A DNA stretch of 64,000 nucleotides from Deinococcus arboris (GCF_009755355.1 NZ_WQLB01000001.1:251113-315112), one strand, 5' to 3'. Positions 9,980 through 22,028 are shown, numbered from the stretch's first letter. A program made the numbers and translations. Notes: generated by a model from the letters alone, not told the origin.

Positions 9980-11967
9980 TGTTCGCCTCCGGCACTCACC
10001 GTATCGCCGCGCAGGCGTAAAGGCGCCGTCAGGGGCTGGGTGCCGGCCTTCTCGGTCAAGGTAAGTTTCCAGGTGCGGGCGGTGGGAAAGAAGGGCGGCT
10101 CGTAGCCCTGCAGGGTGCGTGGGTCGAAGACGAAGTTCCGGCCGTAGCCCGTTTTCGCTGTGTCGCCGTCGAAAGTGCCGAAGGCGCCGTAATAATTTTC
10201 GATAATGCCGCCGATCAGGTTGACGGTGCCCTGAGAGGTGCCTTGGTCATATTTATCCACCTGCACGGCACCTGTACCCGCCATCAGGACGGCGTGAATG
10301 GCAGGGTCGTTTCCCAGTTGGTCTTTCATCAGGTTCACATTGCCCTGGGCCGAGTAGATTCCTAAGATGTTGCGGGTGTTCAGGTTTGTGCAGGCGGCGG
10401 ATGTCACGCTGCCGTCACCGTTGCGCACATGCTGCCCTGCACAGGGTGGGTCGGCGTAGCGCAGGCTGCTGGTGATGTTGATGTCGCCTGCAGCGGCTAG
10501 CGTCAGGCCGCTGAACGACGCCACAGCGGCGCCGCCGTTGCTGCTGTTGGGGCCAGCGTTCAGGTTGGCCACCTTGCCTCCCACGTACAGCACGCCGTTG
10601 AAAGCAGAGGATACGCCCGGCGCAAAGCTGCCATCCGCCTGCCGGGCCGCGCCCACCCAGGCAGTGCCGTCCCACATCAGCATGTTTTTGTTGCTGTCTA
10701 TGGCCAACTGCACAGTGACAGGGCCAGTAGCCCCCGGCACGGTGTAGGTCAGGCGCTGCACGTTCTGCCCACCTGGGGTTAGGGGAGCCTGATACAGCTG
10801 CAATTCGCTGACGTCGCCGGGGATGGCCACGCCGCCCAACTGCGCCGCCGCCTGCTGATCGTTGCCGTTTTCCGGTAGTTGCAGGTAAGAGGCCGACCAG
10901 TTAACACCTTGATCGAAAGTAGGCGCCGCGCAATTGGTATTGCCGCTCTCGCACACCGACGGAGCTTGCGGGTTGGGCATTGCACTGGCCGCCACGAACG
11001 ACCCATTGAGAACGGCGCCGGGAACGCTCGCCACAGCGCACTGCGGCCCGTTGGGGCCAGTGGTAATTTGCCCCGCCGGGCAGCCCGCGCTGCTGACGGC
11101 GCCTCCAAACCAGGGTTTGCCGACGATATTCAGGTGCTGGTTGGTGTGCACCGGACCGCTAAAGAGCGTGCGGCTGGTGAAATAGATGCCTTCGCCTTTG
11201 CCTTCCGACACGCCACTGAGGTAATGATGGTTGGTGAACAGGGCGTTGGGCGCCAGCGAAGGCCGTTCAATCAGCAGACTCAGCTCGTCCTGCGCCGCAC
11301 GCACCTTGACCTGCCGGGTGGCGCCACCAGCCTGCCCCGTCACAGTCACGTCCGGAACCGTGAAGATGAGGCGGTAACCATTGACGCTGGATTTAACGAC
11401 TGCAAGCGGCTTCAGGCCGTAACGGGCGCTGAAGGTCGCGCCGTCCTGGCTTCCACCCACGTCCACACCTTCTACACCCGAAAATAGGTCGGACCAGAAC
11501 CGGGTGCGGTCGGCGTCGGTGGCGCCAGGCAGACCCACGGTGGCAAAAGCGGCGGCGCTGACGGTGCTGAGAAGCACGCTGACCCGCGCATTCGTGGCAC
11601 CGGACTCCTTGAGGCCCTGCGGACGGGCAGACAGCCCACAGACCGTGGCGTCCAGGGCCAGCGGTGAGGGCAAGCTGGTCAGGCCGCAAATGGCCGCCAC
11701 CTGGGCCTCAACTTCGGGAATCGTCGTGCCCTGAGCAAACTTGGCCTGGGCCAGGAGGTCACTGGCCGCCCGCAAGCGCGCCTGCACCCGCGCCGCTCCG
11801 GATTCGGCGGCGTATTGGGCTCGCAAGATGGCGTCCTGATCGGCGCTAGACCGCCGCGTGGAGAGCGTGACCTGAGCCGTCACGCTCATGATAACGGCCA
11901 GCATCAACATCACCAGCAGCAGGGACACGATAAGAGTGGCACCCTGGGTGCGGTCATTCGGCGGCAT
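9976..11967 (-). CDS. PilX-like/DUF4900-type pilus assembly protein
   Basis: A 663-residue protein with an N-terminal hydrophobic helix preceded by a short polar leader (MPPNDRTQG-ATLIVSLLLVMLMLAVIMSV), an atypical prepilin-like signal of PilX type, followed by ARAQYAAESG-like sequence. The large extracellular part includes a segment typical of DUF4900 proteins of Deinococcus-Thermus (GPVHTNQHLNIVGKPWFG). It heads the pseudopilin operon. The ATG at 11967 is preferred over a GTG 12 codons upstream because a CATACT -10 box lies six bases before it. Such large subunits may be tip adhesins or structural minor pilins; the function here is inferred from context. Confidence 0.78.
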   Translation of the reverse strand: MPPNDRTQGATLIVSLLLVMLMLAVIMSVTAQVTLSTRRSSADQDAILRAQYAAESGAARVQARLRAASDLLAQAKFAQGTTIPEVEAQVAAICGLTSLPSPLALDATVCGLSARPQGLKESGATNARVSVLLSTVSAAAFATVGLPGATDADRTRFWSDLFSGVEGVDVGGSQDGATFSARYGLKPLAVVKSSVNGYRLIFTVPDVTVTGQAGGATRQVKVRAAQDELSLLIERPSLAPNALFTNHHYLSGVSEGKGEGIYFTSRTLFSGPVHTNQHLNIVGKPWFGGAVSSAGCPAGQITTGPNGPQCAVASVPGAVLNGSFVAASAMPNPQAPSVCESGNTNCAAPTFDQGVNWSASYLQLPENGNDQQAAAQLGGVAIPGDVSELQLYQAPLTPGGQNVQRLTYTVPGATGPVTVQLAIDSNKNMLMWDGTAWVGAARQADGSFAPGVSSAFNGVLYVGGKVANLNAGPNSSNGGAAVASFSGLTLAAAGDINITSSLRYADPPCAGQHVRNGDGSVTSAACTNLNTRNILGIYSAQGNVNLMKDQLGNDPAIHAVLMAGTGAVQVDKYDQGTSQGTVNLIGGIIENYYGAFGTFDGDTAKTGYGRNFVFDPRTLQGYEPPFFPTARTWKLTLTEKAGTQPLTAPLRLRGDTVSAGGEQ

Positions 11968-11973
11968 AAAGCC

Positions 11974-11979
11974 AGTATG
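11974..11979 (-). promoter_or_regulatory. -10 box of the pseudopilin operon
   Basis: CATACT on the minus strand, six bases before the ATG at 11967; fits a leaderless transcript. Confidence 0.5.
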
Positions 11980-12050
11980 AGCAAAGAATGCGAAAAATCT
12001 CACCCCCCTGGTTGGGGAGTGTGAATTTCCTCATATCTGCTTGGCAAACC

Positions 12051-12064
12051 GACAGATTTCTGTC
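12051..12064. promoter_or_regulatory. Palindrome upstream of the pseudopilin operon
   Basis: GACAG-ATTT-CTGTC, a perfect 5-bp inverted repeat about 90 bases upstream of the operon start and 190 bases downstream of recD2. It could be an operator or part of a terminator. The rest of 11980-12251 shows nothing clear. Confidence 0.35.
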
Positions 12065-12251
12065 ATAGAGCTGCCAATCTCGCCGCTTGGCGGCAGAGGC
12101 TGGCTATGAGTATCTGACGCTCAAAGCTCAATGCCTACCTCTGCGGGCGAGTCTGCGAGACAGCGAAGCAAGCCAGTTTACACGCTTCCCTCGCCTTCAG
12201 GAGTTCGGCCCAGCTGTAGAAAGCCGCTGTCAGCTCCGAAGCCCGTCCTGG

Positions 12252-14387
12252 TTATTTTCCGCGAATACGTTCCAGGAGGGCTGTGTGCCTCTCCTCACGC
12301 TGGCGGCCTGCCGCTTTGGCCCAGGCGCTGCCTGATCCCACAGCAAAGAACCGGTCACGGGCGCGGGTCAGGGCGGTATAGACCAGATTGCGGCTCAGCA
12401 TAGGCATATGGGCCTCGTGCAGCACGCCCAGCACCGTACCCCACTCGCTGCCCTGCGCGCGGTGAACGGTCAGGGCGTAGCCCAGTTGCAGGTTGAACAA
12501 TTCGGCGCCGGCCAGTTCTACCACGTTGCCGTCAAAATCCACGGTCAGGCGGCCACTGCCTTCCTTGAGCACCGTGCCCACCGTGCCGTTAAACACCTCG
12601 TTGGTGTAATCGTTCTTGGTCTGCACCACCACGTCGCCAGGGCGGGCCTGACCGTCAGCAATCCGCACGCCGCCCTCGCCGGGGTTAAAGAGGCTTTGCA
12701 GGTGGTGATTGAGCATCTCGACGCCCAGCGGCCCCTTCCGCATGGGGGTCAGCACCTGCACCTGCGCCGGGCCGCCCAGGTCGCGCACCAGCAGCGCCAC
12801 GCGGCGGGCGCCCACATCCGGCTCGGTCTCGGTAAGGTTCAGGCGGGAGTCACCCCACGCGGGCGCCTGCCCGTGCAGCAGTTCATGGGCCGCGCGAATA
12901 ATAGGATTCTGCGCCGCCTGACGGTACACCTGCGTGAGGCGCACAGTGGGGGCCACCTGCGTCAGGGCGTGCAGGGGCAAGCCCGCATCCACCGGGGGCA
13001 GCTGGTCGGTGTCGCCCACCAGCAGCACCCGCGCACCGGGTGGGACGGCAGCCAGGAGCGAGAGCATCAGGCCATCGCCGCACATACTGACTTCGTCCAC
13101 GATCAGCAGGTCGTAGGGCGCCGGTTCCAGGTGATTGTGCCGGAAGCCCGCCGGGCCGTAGCCCAGGAGGCGGTGAATGGTACTGGCGGTGCGGCCCGTC
13201 ACTTCGCCCAAGCGGCGGGCGGCTTTGCCGGTGGGAGCGCACAACCCGACCTCCAGGCCCAGTGTCTCTGCCAGGTCCGCCACCGCGCGGGTGGTCGTGC
13301 TTTTGCCGGTGCCGGGACCGCCCGTCAGCACGACCAGGCGGTTGTCCTCCAGCAGGTCAAGCACGCTGGCCTGTTCGGCCGAGAGCCCCTTGGCTGCCCT
13401 CTTGGGCACCGTCCAGTCAGTGCCGGCGGGCGGGGTCGCCAGCAGGGTGCGAATCAGACCGGCCAGCTTTTTCTCGGCGCGCAGCACCGGCGGCAGGTAG
13501 ATGCGGCTGGGATCGTGCAGCGCGTCCTCGGTGGCCAGCAGGGGCGGGGTGTCGTCGGACAGGCGGCCCAGTTCCACGGCGGTGTCCACGGCCAGACGCG
13601 CCTGGGCGGGGGTCACGCGGGTGTAGTGCGCCACCCCCTTCTCGGCCCGGCCACGCGGCAGGTAACTGTGCCCCCCCTGCTGCGCGGCCTGCTGGAGCGC
13701 GTACACGGCGGCGGCGGTCAGGCGCCGGGGGTCGTCGCCCGTGCCGCCCGCCGCCTGCCACAGCTTGTCGGCTGTTACAAAGCCGATGCCTTCGACCTCG
13801 GTGAGGGCAAAGAGGTCGGCCTCCAGACGTTCCAGAGCCGCTTCCCCAAAATGTTTCACCGCCCGCTGCGCCTGCGAGATGCTCAGGCCCAGCCCCTGCA
13901 ACCCCGCCAACAGGCGCCGCTCCAGGCCCTGCTGCGACCAGCTCTGCACCATCTTGTGCAGGGTGCTTTGCGTGACGCCGGGCACCTGCAAGAGGCGCTG
14001 CGGGTCGGACTCCAGAATGTCGAAGGTGCCCGGCCCAAAGGTCTTGGCGATGCGCCCGGCCAGCACCTTGCCCACGCCGCCCACACGGGCTTCCAGATAG
14101 GCCGCCACCCCGGCTTCCGTCAGATCGGCCGGCTGGGCCTCCAGCACCATGTTGAGCACCCGGTACTGATAGCCGTACTCGCGGTGTTCTTCCATGAGCA
14201 CATCGGCGCTGAAGGTGTCCCCGGCCTCCAGGGGAGGCATCACGCCAATGACAGTGGCGTCGGGGTCTTCGCCCTCGGTGTTGCGGATGCGCGCCGACAT
14301 GACCGTAAAGCCAGATTCGGCGCGAAAGCGCACCTTATTGACGCCGCCAGACACGCGGAAAGCCTCGGTGGGGGGGGCGGCAGACAT
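12252..14387 (-). CDS. recD2: RecD2 helicase (RecD-like superfamily 1B DNA helicase)
   Basis: A 711-residue 5'-3' DNA helicase of the RecD2 type, found in bacteria without RecBC. The N-terminal part (to about residue 330) holds helix-hairpin-helix segments (YLEARVGGVGKVLAGRIAKTFG, LTEVEGIGFVTADKLW) and the region unique to RecD2. Helicase motifs follow: Walker A GGPGTGKST with Lys362, motif Ia LCAPTGKAARRL, motif II LIVDEVSM, motif III LLVGDTDQLPPV, and GYALTVHRAQGSEW and YTALTRARD near the C-terminus. Length is close to the Deinococcus radiodurans protein. The ATG at 14387 is used; a TATGCT -10 box lies eight bases upstream. RecD2 acts in DNA repair and replication-fork maintenance. Confidence 0.95.
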   Translation of the reverse strand: MSAAPPTEAFRVSGGVNKVRFRAESGFTVMSARIRNTEGEDPDATVIGVMPPLEAGDTFSADVLMEEHREYGYQYRVLNMVLEAQPADLTEAGVAAYLEARVGGVGKVLAGRIAKTFGPGTFDILESDPQRLLQVPGVTQSTLHKMVQSWSQQGLERRLLAGLQGLGLSISQAQRAVKHFGEAALERLEADLFALTEVEGIGFVTADKLWQAAGGTGDDPRRLTAAAVYALQQAAQQGGHSYLPRGRAEKGVAHYTRVTPAQARLAVDTAVELGRLSDDTPPLLATEDALHDPSRIYLPPVLRAEKKLAGLIRTLLATPPAGTDWTVPKRAAKGLSAEQASVLDLLEDNRLVVLTGGPGTGKSTTTRAVADLAETLGLEVGLCAPTGKAARRLGEVTGRTASTIHRLLGYGPAGFRHNHLEPAPYDLLIVDEVSMCGDGLMLSLLAAVPPGARVLLVGDTDQLPPVDAGLPLHALTQVAPTVRLTQVYRQAAQNPIIRAAHELLHGQAPAWGDSRLNLTETEPDVGARRVALLVRDLGGPAQVQVLTPMRKGPLGVEMLNHHLQSLFNPGEGGVRIADGQARPGDVVVQTKNDYTNEVFNGTVGTVLKEGSGRLTVDFDGNVVELAGAELFNLQLGYALTVHRAQGSEWGTVLGVLHEAHMPMLSRNLVYTALTRARDRFFAVGSGSAWAKAAGRQREERHTALLERIRGK

Positions 14388-14495
14388 GGACTCACAGCAT
14401 AGCGTGACCCCAGGCATTCCGGCGTGAGCGAAATGACGAGAGCGGTAAAGGGCCGGTGCGCAGAGGCAGGAGACGACGCGCGCCTGGGCCAGCGG

Positions 14496-16298
14496 TCAGG
14501 CGGGGGTGGCCAGCGCCGCCGCCGCGCTCATCACCCGGTTGCGCCCGCTGCGCTTGGCGGCGTACAGCGCCTGGTCGGCGGCGCCCGTCAGGTGTGCGGG
14601 CGTGGCCTGTCCCGGCGCCAGTTCCGCCACGCCCAGCGACACGGTCACCTGCCCCAGATTGATGCCCGCATGGCTGAGGTTCAGGGCGGCCACGGCGGCG
14701 CGCACCCGCTCGGCCAGGGCTTCGGCTCCGCCCAGGTCCGTCTCAGGCAGCAGCAGGGCAAACTCCTCGCCGCCGGGGCGCGCGGGCGTACTGCCTACCG
14801 GCGCGTGGTCCCGCAGCACCGCGCTGACCCGCACCAGCGCCGCGTCTCCGGCCTCGTGGCCAAAGGTGTCGTTCAGGCGCTTGAAGTGGTCAATATCCAG
14901 CGCCAGCAGGCTCAGGGGCTGGCCGCCGCTCTGGGCCAGGGCGACGTGGTGCGAGAGCTGGTCTTCCAGCTGGCGGCGGTTGAACAGCCCGGTCAGCGGA
15001 TCGCGGATGGACTGCTGGAGCAGGCGGTCTTGCAGGCGCAGGCTGGCCAGGGCCAGGGCCACCTGCCGGGCCACGCCGGGCAGCAGCTGCCGGGTTTCAG
15101 CGCTCAGGGCCTGACCATCCAGACTGTCCACCCGCAGCAGCCCCAGCGTTTCGCCGTGAGAAAACAGCGGCAGGCACACATATTGCCCGCCCGCCACTGG
15201 GCAACCCGGCGAGAACTCCCGGGCCTCGGGGGTTTGCATCTCGCCGCGCCGCAGCGCCCAGCAGTGGTCGGAGGGCATGGGGGCCGCGACCTCGGCGCCC
15301 CAGGTCATGACCGGCACCAGCAGATTCCGGGACGCATTGTGGTGTGACAAGGTGCCACGTGTGCCGGGCAGCAGCGCTGGCAGAGCGCGTTCCAGAATGC
15401 GCGCGCCTTCGTCCAGACTCCGGGCAGCTTGCAGGGCGTCACTCAGGTCGCCCAGACGGCGCATCCAGTCGTTGCGCCCGGTCAGCTGCGCGGCCCCTGC
15501 TTCAGCGGCCTGGCGCGCGGCATGGAGGCGCCCGCCCATGTCGTTGAAAGTGCGGGCCAGGGTCCGTAGCTCAGCGGGGCCGCGCTCGGGCACGGTGATC
15601 TGCTCGGCGCCACTGGTCACGCGCTGCGCCCCGCCCGTCAGGGCCTGAAGGTGCCGTACCAGAACGTTCGCACCGGCCAGCGTGCTGATAAAGCTCAGTA
15701 GCAGCAGCAGACCCGCCGAACTGTACAGCGTCCAGCGCAAGGTCCGCAGTTGCCGCACAGCCTCGGCTTCATAGCGGCGCAGGCTGTCGGTCTGGCTGGC
15801 ATTCAGGGCCGCCACCTCGCGGCGCACCGTGTCCAGCAGCCGTTTGCCCCGCTGACTTTTCACCAGTGCCTGGGCGGCGGCGGCGCTGCGCTGCCGGGCC
15901 TCAATTTCAGGCGCCCCCACGTCCTGCTGCCAGCGGGTAACCAGCGCCTCAATGCGGGCCAGCGAGGCTGTGCGGTTGGCCTGCACCGTGACGCCCAACG
16001 AGGGGTCAGCAAACAGCTGCCGCAGGGCCGCAAAATCGCCGGGCAGCGCCGCCACTGCTTCCCGGTAGGGCTCCAGAAAGACAGGGTCGCCCGCCACCAC
16101 ATAACCGCGCACACCGGTTTCCATATCCAGGGTGTGCAGCAGCAGCGTGTTGATTCCTTCCAGCTGCGCGCGGGTTTGCGAGGCCTGCGCGGTGGCCTTC
16201 ACACGGGCGTCCAGGGCGCCCAGCACACAGGCAAACGCCAGCAGCAGACACGCCCACAAAGGGATCTGATACACGAACAGCAGGCGGCGCAGCCTCAT
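14496..16298 (-). CDS. Membrane diguanylate cyclase with CHASE3, HAMP, GAF-like and GGDEF domains
   Basis: A 600-residue sensor enzyme predicted to make cyclic di-GMP. Order: first membrane helix (about 7-30), periplasmic CHASE3 domain (TLDMETGVRGYVVAGDPVFL), second membrane helix (LYSSAGLLLLLSFISTLAG), HAMP linker, a GAF-like domain (residues about 280-430, containing LLVPVMTWG and CLPLFSHGETLGLLRVDS), then GGDEF with DPLTGLFNRR, DIDHFKRLNDTFGHEAGD and an intact GGEEF active loop. The product-binding RxxD site five residues before the loop is absent, so feedback inhibition there is unlikely. The ATG at 16298 has a TACCCT -10 box six bases upstream; a TTG further up is less likely. The signal sensed is unknown. 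Confidence 0.92.
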   Translation of the reverse strand: MRLRRLLFVYQIPLWACLLLAFACVLGALDARVKATAQASQTRAQLEGINTLLLHTLDMETGVRGYVVAGDPVFLEPYREAVAALPGDFAALRQLFADPSLGVTVQANRTASLARIEALVTRWQQDVGAPEIEARQRSAAAAQALVKSQRGKRLLDTVRREVAALNASQTDSLRRYEAEAVRQLRTLRWTLYSSAGLLLLLSFISTLAGANVLVRHLQALTGGAQRVTSGAEQITVPERGPAELRTLARTFNDMGGRLHAARQAAEAGAAQLTGRNDWMRRLGDLSDALQAARSLDEGARILERALPALLPGTRGTLSHHNASRNLLVPVMTWGAEVAAPMPSDHCWALRRGEMQTPEAREFSPGCPVAGGQYVCLPLFSHGETLGLLRVDSLDGQALSAETRQLLPGVARQVALALASLRLQDRLLQQSIRDPLTGLFNRRQLEDQLSHHVALAQSGGQPLSLLALDIDHFKRLNDTFGHEAGDAALVRVSAVLRDHAPVGSTPARPGGEEFALLLPETDLGGAEALAERVRAAVAALNLSHAGINLGQVTVSLGVAELAPGQATPAHLTGAADQALYAAKRSGRNRVMSAAAALATPA

Positions 16299-16328
16299 GA
16301 GGAAAGGGTAGAAGCTTGCCTCTCTCAA

Positions 16329-16849
16329 AGCTCTTAATCAGAGGTGACGCGACCATGTTGTAAAGGCCAGGTGCGTTTATGCAGAGCTTTCTGCGCTGGC
16401 GTTTACTACCAGAAGACTGAGGTAAGAGTAAAGGTCTTCCTCAGAGACACGAGAAATACGGCTCTTAGACTGGCCATCAGTTCCTCGTCTAAATCTCATA
16501 GCTTCTCATCAGGTCGTCAGCACCCTATCTGCTCCTCTTCTTTCCGTTTTGCGTCTTCAGGAGGCCAGGCTGTATGTCCGTTCACTCTTTCTTTCCAGAA
16601 GGTGTCATCCGGTGCAGGGAGAACGGCATCCCTGCTGGACCCGGAGTCACGGTGTCTGGGCGACCTTTTGCCCGGTCGCCCACGAGCTAGACCCTGGCCT
16701 GCGCCTCTGACGCAGAGTCTAAGCTCCAGGCGCAATTCCCCAGCTGTGCTGCACCACCTTTCAGGCTCTGTTTGGTCCTTTGACCCAGGCAGTTCACCTG
16801 GCCCTGACATGACCCTGGCTAGCCCAGAAGAGTTATGGAAGGAGTACGC
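16329..16849. other. 520-base gap upstream of the collagen-like gene
   Basis: No convincing gene on either strand; the short ORFs here have no ribosome site or recognisable protein character. Base composition is lower in GC than the genes around it. It should hold the collagen gene promoter; a TTTGACCC near 16786 could be a -35 element but no good -10 box follows. Confidence 0.4.
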
Positions 16850-19255
<2,406 letters not shown>

Positions 19256-19262
19256 TCCCCTG

Positions 19263-19302
19263 GCTATGAAAAAGACCCCCTGTGTGGGGTCTTTTTCATA
19301 GC
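19263..19302. terminator. Terminator of the collagen-like gene
   Basis: A perfect 17-bp stem (19263-19279 with 19286-19302) with a 6-base loop; the T run and A run are part of the stem, so it could work in both directions. It lies eight bases after the stop codon. Confidence 0.93.
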
Positions 19303-19380
19303 TGGCCCGTCCCGGCTCTCTGAACCTACGCGCTTCCCCTCGACTTCTCTTCTCCCCTTCTTTACGATGAGGTCACCCCT

Positions 19381-20475
19381 ATGGCACAGCGCATCTGCCT
19401 GAATATGATTGTCAAGAACGAGGCCCACGTCATCCGCCGGTGTCTGGAATCGGTGCGCCCCCTCATTACCGACTGGCTGATTGTGGACACCGGCAGCACC
19501 GACGGCACCCAGGCCCTCATTCAGGACCTCATGAGCGATTTGCCGGGCGGCCTGGTCGAACGCCCCTGGGTCAACTTTGCCCACAACCGCACCGAGGCGC
19601 TGAATCTGGCCCCAGCCGATGTGGACTACCTGCTGTTTATAGATGCCGATGAAGAAATGGTGGTTAGCCCCAACTTTGAGTTGCCGCAGCTGACCGACGA
19701 CGCCTACATGCTGCCGGTGCAGTTTGGTGGCACACACTACCTGCGTCTTCAGCTGGCCCGCCGCAGCCTTCCCTGGCGCTGGGAAGGCGTGCTGCACGAA
19801 CATCTGGCCGGCGCCGATCCATACACACGCGGCGAACTTCAGGGGGTGTACACCGTTCCTCGACCGGAAGGCGCGCGGTCCCTTGACCCCGACAAGTACA
19901 AAAAAGACGCCCTGGTGCTGGAAGAGGCCCTAAAACAGGACCCGCGCAACAGCCGGTACGTGTTTTACCTGGCCCAGTCGTACCGGGACGCGCAGCAGCC
20001 GGAACAGGCGCTCAGCACCTACGAGCGGCGCGCCAGCATGGGCGGCTGGCCCGAGGAGGTCTGGTATTCGCAGTACCAGATGGCCCGCCTGCGCGACACC
20101 CTGGGCCGCCCCTGGCCAGAAGTGATGGCCACTTACCTGGAGGCGTACCAGACGCAGCCAGCCCGCGCCGAGACCCTGTACCGCATCGGCATGCACTACC
20201 AGCACCTCAAGGCATTTGCGACCGCCCACCTGTTCCTCTCGCAGGCGGCCACGCTGCCCGCTTTGCCCGGCTTTCTGTTTGCCGAACACGAGATCTATCA
20301 ATTTCACGCCCGGCTGGAAGCGGCGGTGGCCGAGTATTACCTGGGGCGGCACGCCGACGCCCTGACCCGGTACGATGACCTGCTGGGCGACCCCAACCTC
20401 CCGCCACGAATCCAGACCCTGATTCGCCAGAACCAGGCGTTCAGTCACAAGGCGCTGGGACTGGTCCTAACCTAG
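19381..20475 (+). CDS. Family 2 glycosyltransferase with TPR-like C-terminal half
   Basis: A 364-residue cytosolic glycosyltransferase. The N-terminal GT-A domain shows the SunS/family 2 pattern: ICLNMIVKNEAHVIRRCLES, DWLIVDTGSTDGT, FAHNRTEALNLA and the metal-binding LLFIDADEE. The second half (from about residue 190) has helical TPR-like repeats (RYVFYLAQSYRDAQQPEQALSTYERR, ETLYRIGMHYQHLKAFATAHLFL). This combination occurs in bacterial enzymes that glycosylate peptides or surface polymers. It follows the collagen-like gene in the same direction but after a strong terminator, so it probably has its own promoter. A GAGGT ribosome site precedes the ATG. Confidence 0.9.
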   Translation: MAQRICLNMIVKNEAHVIRRCLESVRPLITDWLIVDTGSTDGTQALIQDLMSDLPGGLVERPWVNFAHNRTEALNLAPADVDYLLFIDADEEMVVSPNFELPQLTDDAYMLPVQFGGTHYLRLQLARRSLPWRWEGVLHEHLAGADPYTRGELQGVYTVPRPEGARSLDPDKYKKDALVLEEALKQDPRNSRYVFYLAQSYRDAQQPEQALSTYERRASMGGWPEEVWYSQYQMARLRDTLGRPWPEVMATYLEAYQTQPARAETLYRIGMHYQHLKAFATAHLFLSQAATLPALPGFLFAEHEIYQFHARLEAAVAEYYLGRHADALTRYDDLLGDPNLPPRIQTLIRQNQAFSHKALGLVLT

Positions 20476-20737
20476 CGCTGGGGTCGTGCCGCCTGCTGGG
20501 GTCTAGCAGCTGCGCCGCCCGCATCAACCTTGGCGGGCCGGGCGACCCCTCGCCCCCACTGCTCTACCTCTTGCCAGGACTAAGGAGAGTCAGCGGGTCG
20601 GGGCAGCACGGCCGCCACGCTGTGCAGGAGAGCTGTGCCCATCTCTCCGCGCTGTGGCCAGCACTCACCCTTAGAGGTCGGCCAGCGCTCTGTGCCGGCC
20701 GCTGAAGCTCCGGCTGGCCCATGCTATTTTTTCTGTG

Positions 20738-21913
20738 ATGCGCGTACTTCATACCGCTGATTTCCATGCGGGCCGTTCTCTGCGGGGCTTTGACCGCACC
20801 CCCGAGGTCCACGAGGCGCTGATCGAGATTGCTGGCCTGGCCCGCAGCGAGCGTGCCGACGTGGTGCTGGTCTCCGGGGACCTCTTCGACACAGGCAACC
20901 CTTCTGCGGACGCGGAACATGCGGTGTTCGACTTTTTTCTGCGCCTGCGCGACGCGGGCGTTCCCAGCGTGGTCATTGCCGGGAACCATGACAGCGCCGC
21001 CCGCCTGAATTCGGTGACGGGCCTCCTGGGCTGGGTGGGCGTGCAGGTCGTGGCTCAGCCCAGCGCCAACCCGGCCGAGATGGTCCGCACAGTGCAGACG
21101 CGGGGCGGCGAGAGCCTGGTGGTGGGCGCGCTGCCCCACCTCTCCGAGCGGCGGCTGGTCAAGGCGGCCGACCTGCTGGGCGGCGACACGGGCGCCTGGC
21201 GGCAGAAATACCGCGAGGGCATGGGCTTTTTCCTGCGCCGCCTGGGCGAGGGCTTTCGGCCGGGCAGCGTGAACATGCTGATGGCCCACGCCACCCTGGA
21301 CGGCGCTGTGCCCAGCGGCTCCGAGCGCACCCTGCAATTTGACCTGACCAACAGCTACACCCTGTCGGGGCTGCAGCTGCCAGCCGGAGCGCAGTATGTG
21401 GCGCTGGGCCACATCCACAAGCCGCAGCAGGTGGGCGAGGCCCCGCCCGCCTACTACTCCGGCAGCGTCATTCAGCTGGATTTTGGTGAGGGCGGCGAGA
21501 AAAAGCAGGTCAACCTGGTCGAGGTCGAGGCCGGGCGCCCGGCGCGCGTGCACGCCCTGCCGCTGGCCAGTGGCCGCGAACTGAGAACCATTCGCGTGGA
21601 CCTGGCGCAGGTCGAACACCGCCTGGGCACCCTGGGCAGTTTCACTGGCCTGCTGAAGGTTGTGGTGCGGGCGCCTGCGGGCACCGCCCTGCCAGGCCTA
21701 AAAGACCGTGTGCTGAAACTGGCCCCCACCACCCTGGCTGTGGACCTGGACGCGGCCCAGGACGACCTCATGACCCCAGACCTGAAACGCGAGGGCCTGA
21801 GCCTGCTGGAACTGTACGAGCGCTACCACCGCGAGAAGCGCGGCGAGTTGCCGAGTGACCTGCGCGCCGCCTTCCGCGAGGCCGATGAAGCGGCGCTGCT
21901 GGAGGAAGCGTGA
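20738..21913 (+). CDS. sbcD: Exonuclease SbcCD, nuclease subunit SbcD
   Basis: A 391-residue Mre11-family nuclease. Metallophosphoesterase motifs occur in order: MRVLHTADFHAG (motif I), VLVSGDLFDTGNP (II), VIAGNHDS (III), LMAHATLDG (IV) and YVALGHIHKPQ (V). The C-terminal helices bind SbcC. The complex opens hairpins and trims blocked double-strand ends. The ATG at 20738 is chosen because TATTTT (20725-20730) lies seven bases upstream, a leaderless arrangement; a GTG one codon earlier is possible. sbcC follows after a 115-base spacer. Confidence 0.95.
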   Translation: MRVLHTADFHAGRSLRGFDRTPEVHEALIEIAGLARSERADVVLVSGDLFDTGNPSADAEHAVFDFFLRLRDAGVPSVVIAGNHDSAARLNSVTGLLGWVGVQVVAQPSANPAEMVRTVQTRGGESLVVGALPHLSERRLVKAADLLGGDTGAWRQKYREGMGFFLRRLGEGFRPGSVNMLMAHATLDGAVPSGSERTLQFDLTNSYTLSGLQLPAGAQYVALGHIHKPQQVGEAPPAYYSGSVIQLDFGEGGEKKQVNLVEVEAGRPARVHALPLASGRELRTIRVDLAQVEHRLGTLGSFTGLLKVVVRAPAGTALPGLKDRVLKLAPTTLAVDLDAAQDDLMTPDLKREGLSLLELYERYHREKRGELPSDLRAAFREADEAALLEEA

Positions 21914-21917
21914 AGGG

Positions 21918-22004
21918 GTTGATGGTTGAAAGGAGACGGTTGATGGAGACAACACAGGACACAGGAAGCGCCGCTGCCCCTTGCGTCACCTATCAACCAT
22001 CAAC
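21918..22004. repeat. 12-bp perfect inverted repeat between sbcD and sbcC
   Basis: GTTGATGGTTGA (21918-21929) pairs with TCAACCATCAAC (21993-22004); a further GGTTGATGG copy sits between them near 21938. The direct and inverted GTTGATGG units could form alternative hairpins in the sbcDC message. Confidence 0.7.
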
Positions 22005-22028
22005 TCTTACCGGCCCGGAGGGCCACCC

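Noticed and set aside
12408..14402. 664-codon plus-strand ORF opposite recD2
   Set aside because: Antisense shadow of a high-GC gene; the recD2 strand carries all helicase motifs in order.
20600..20737. Radiation-response motif upstream of sbcD
   Set aside because: No 17-bp palindrome resembling the motif; only a TATTTT -10 box is visible.
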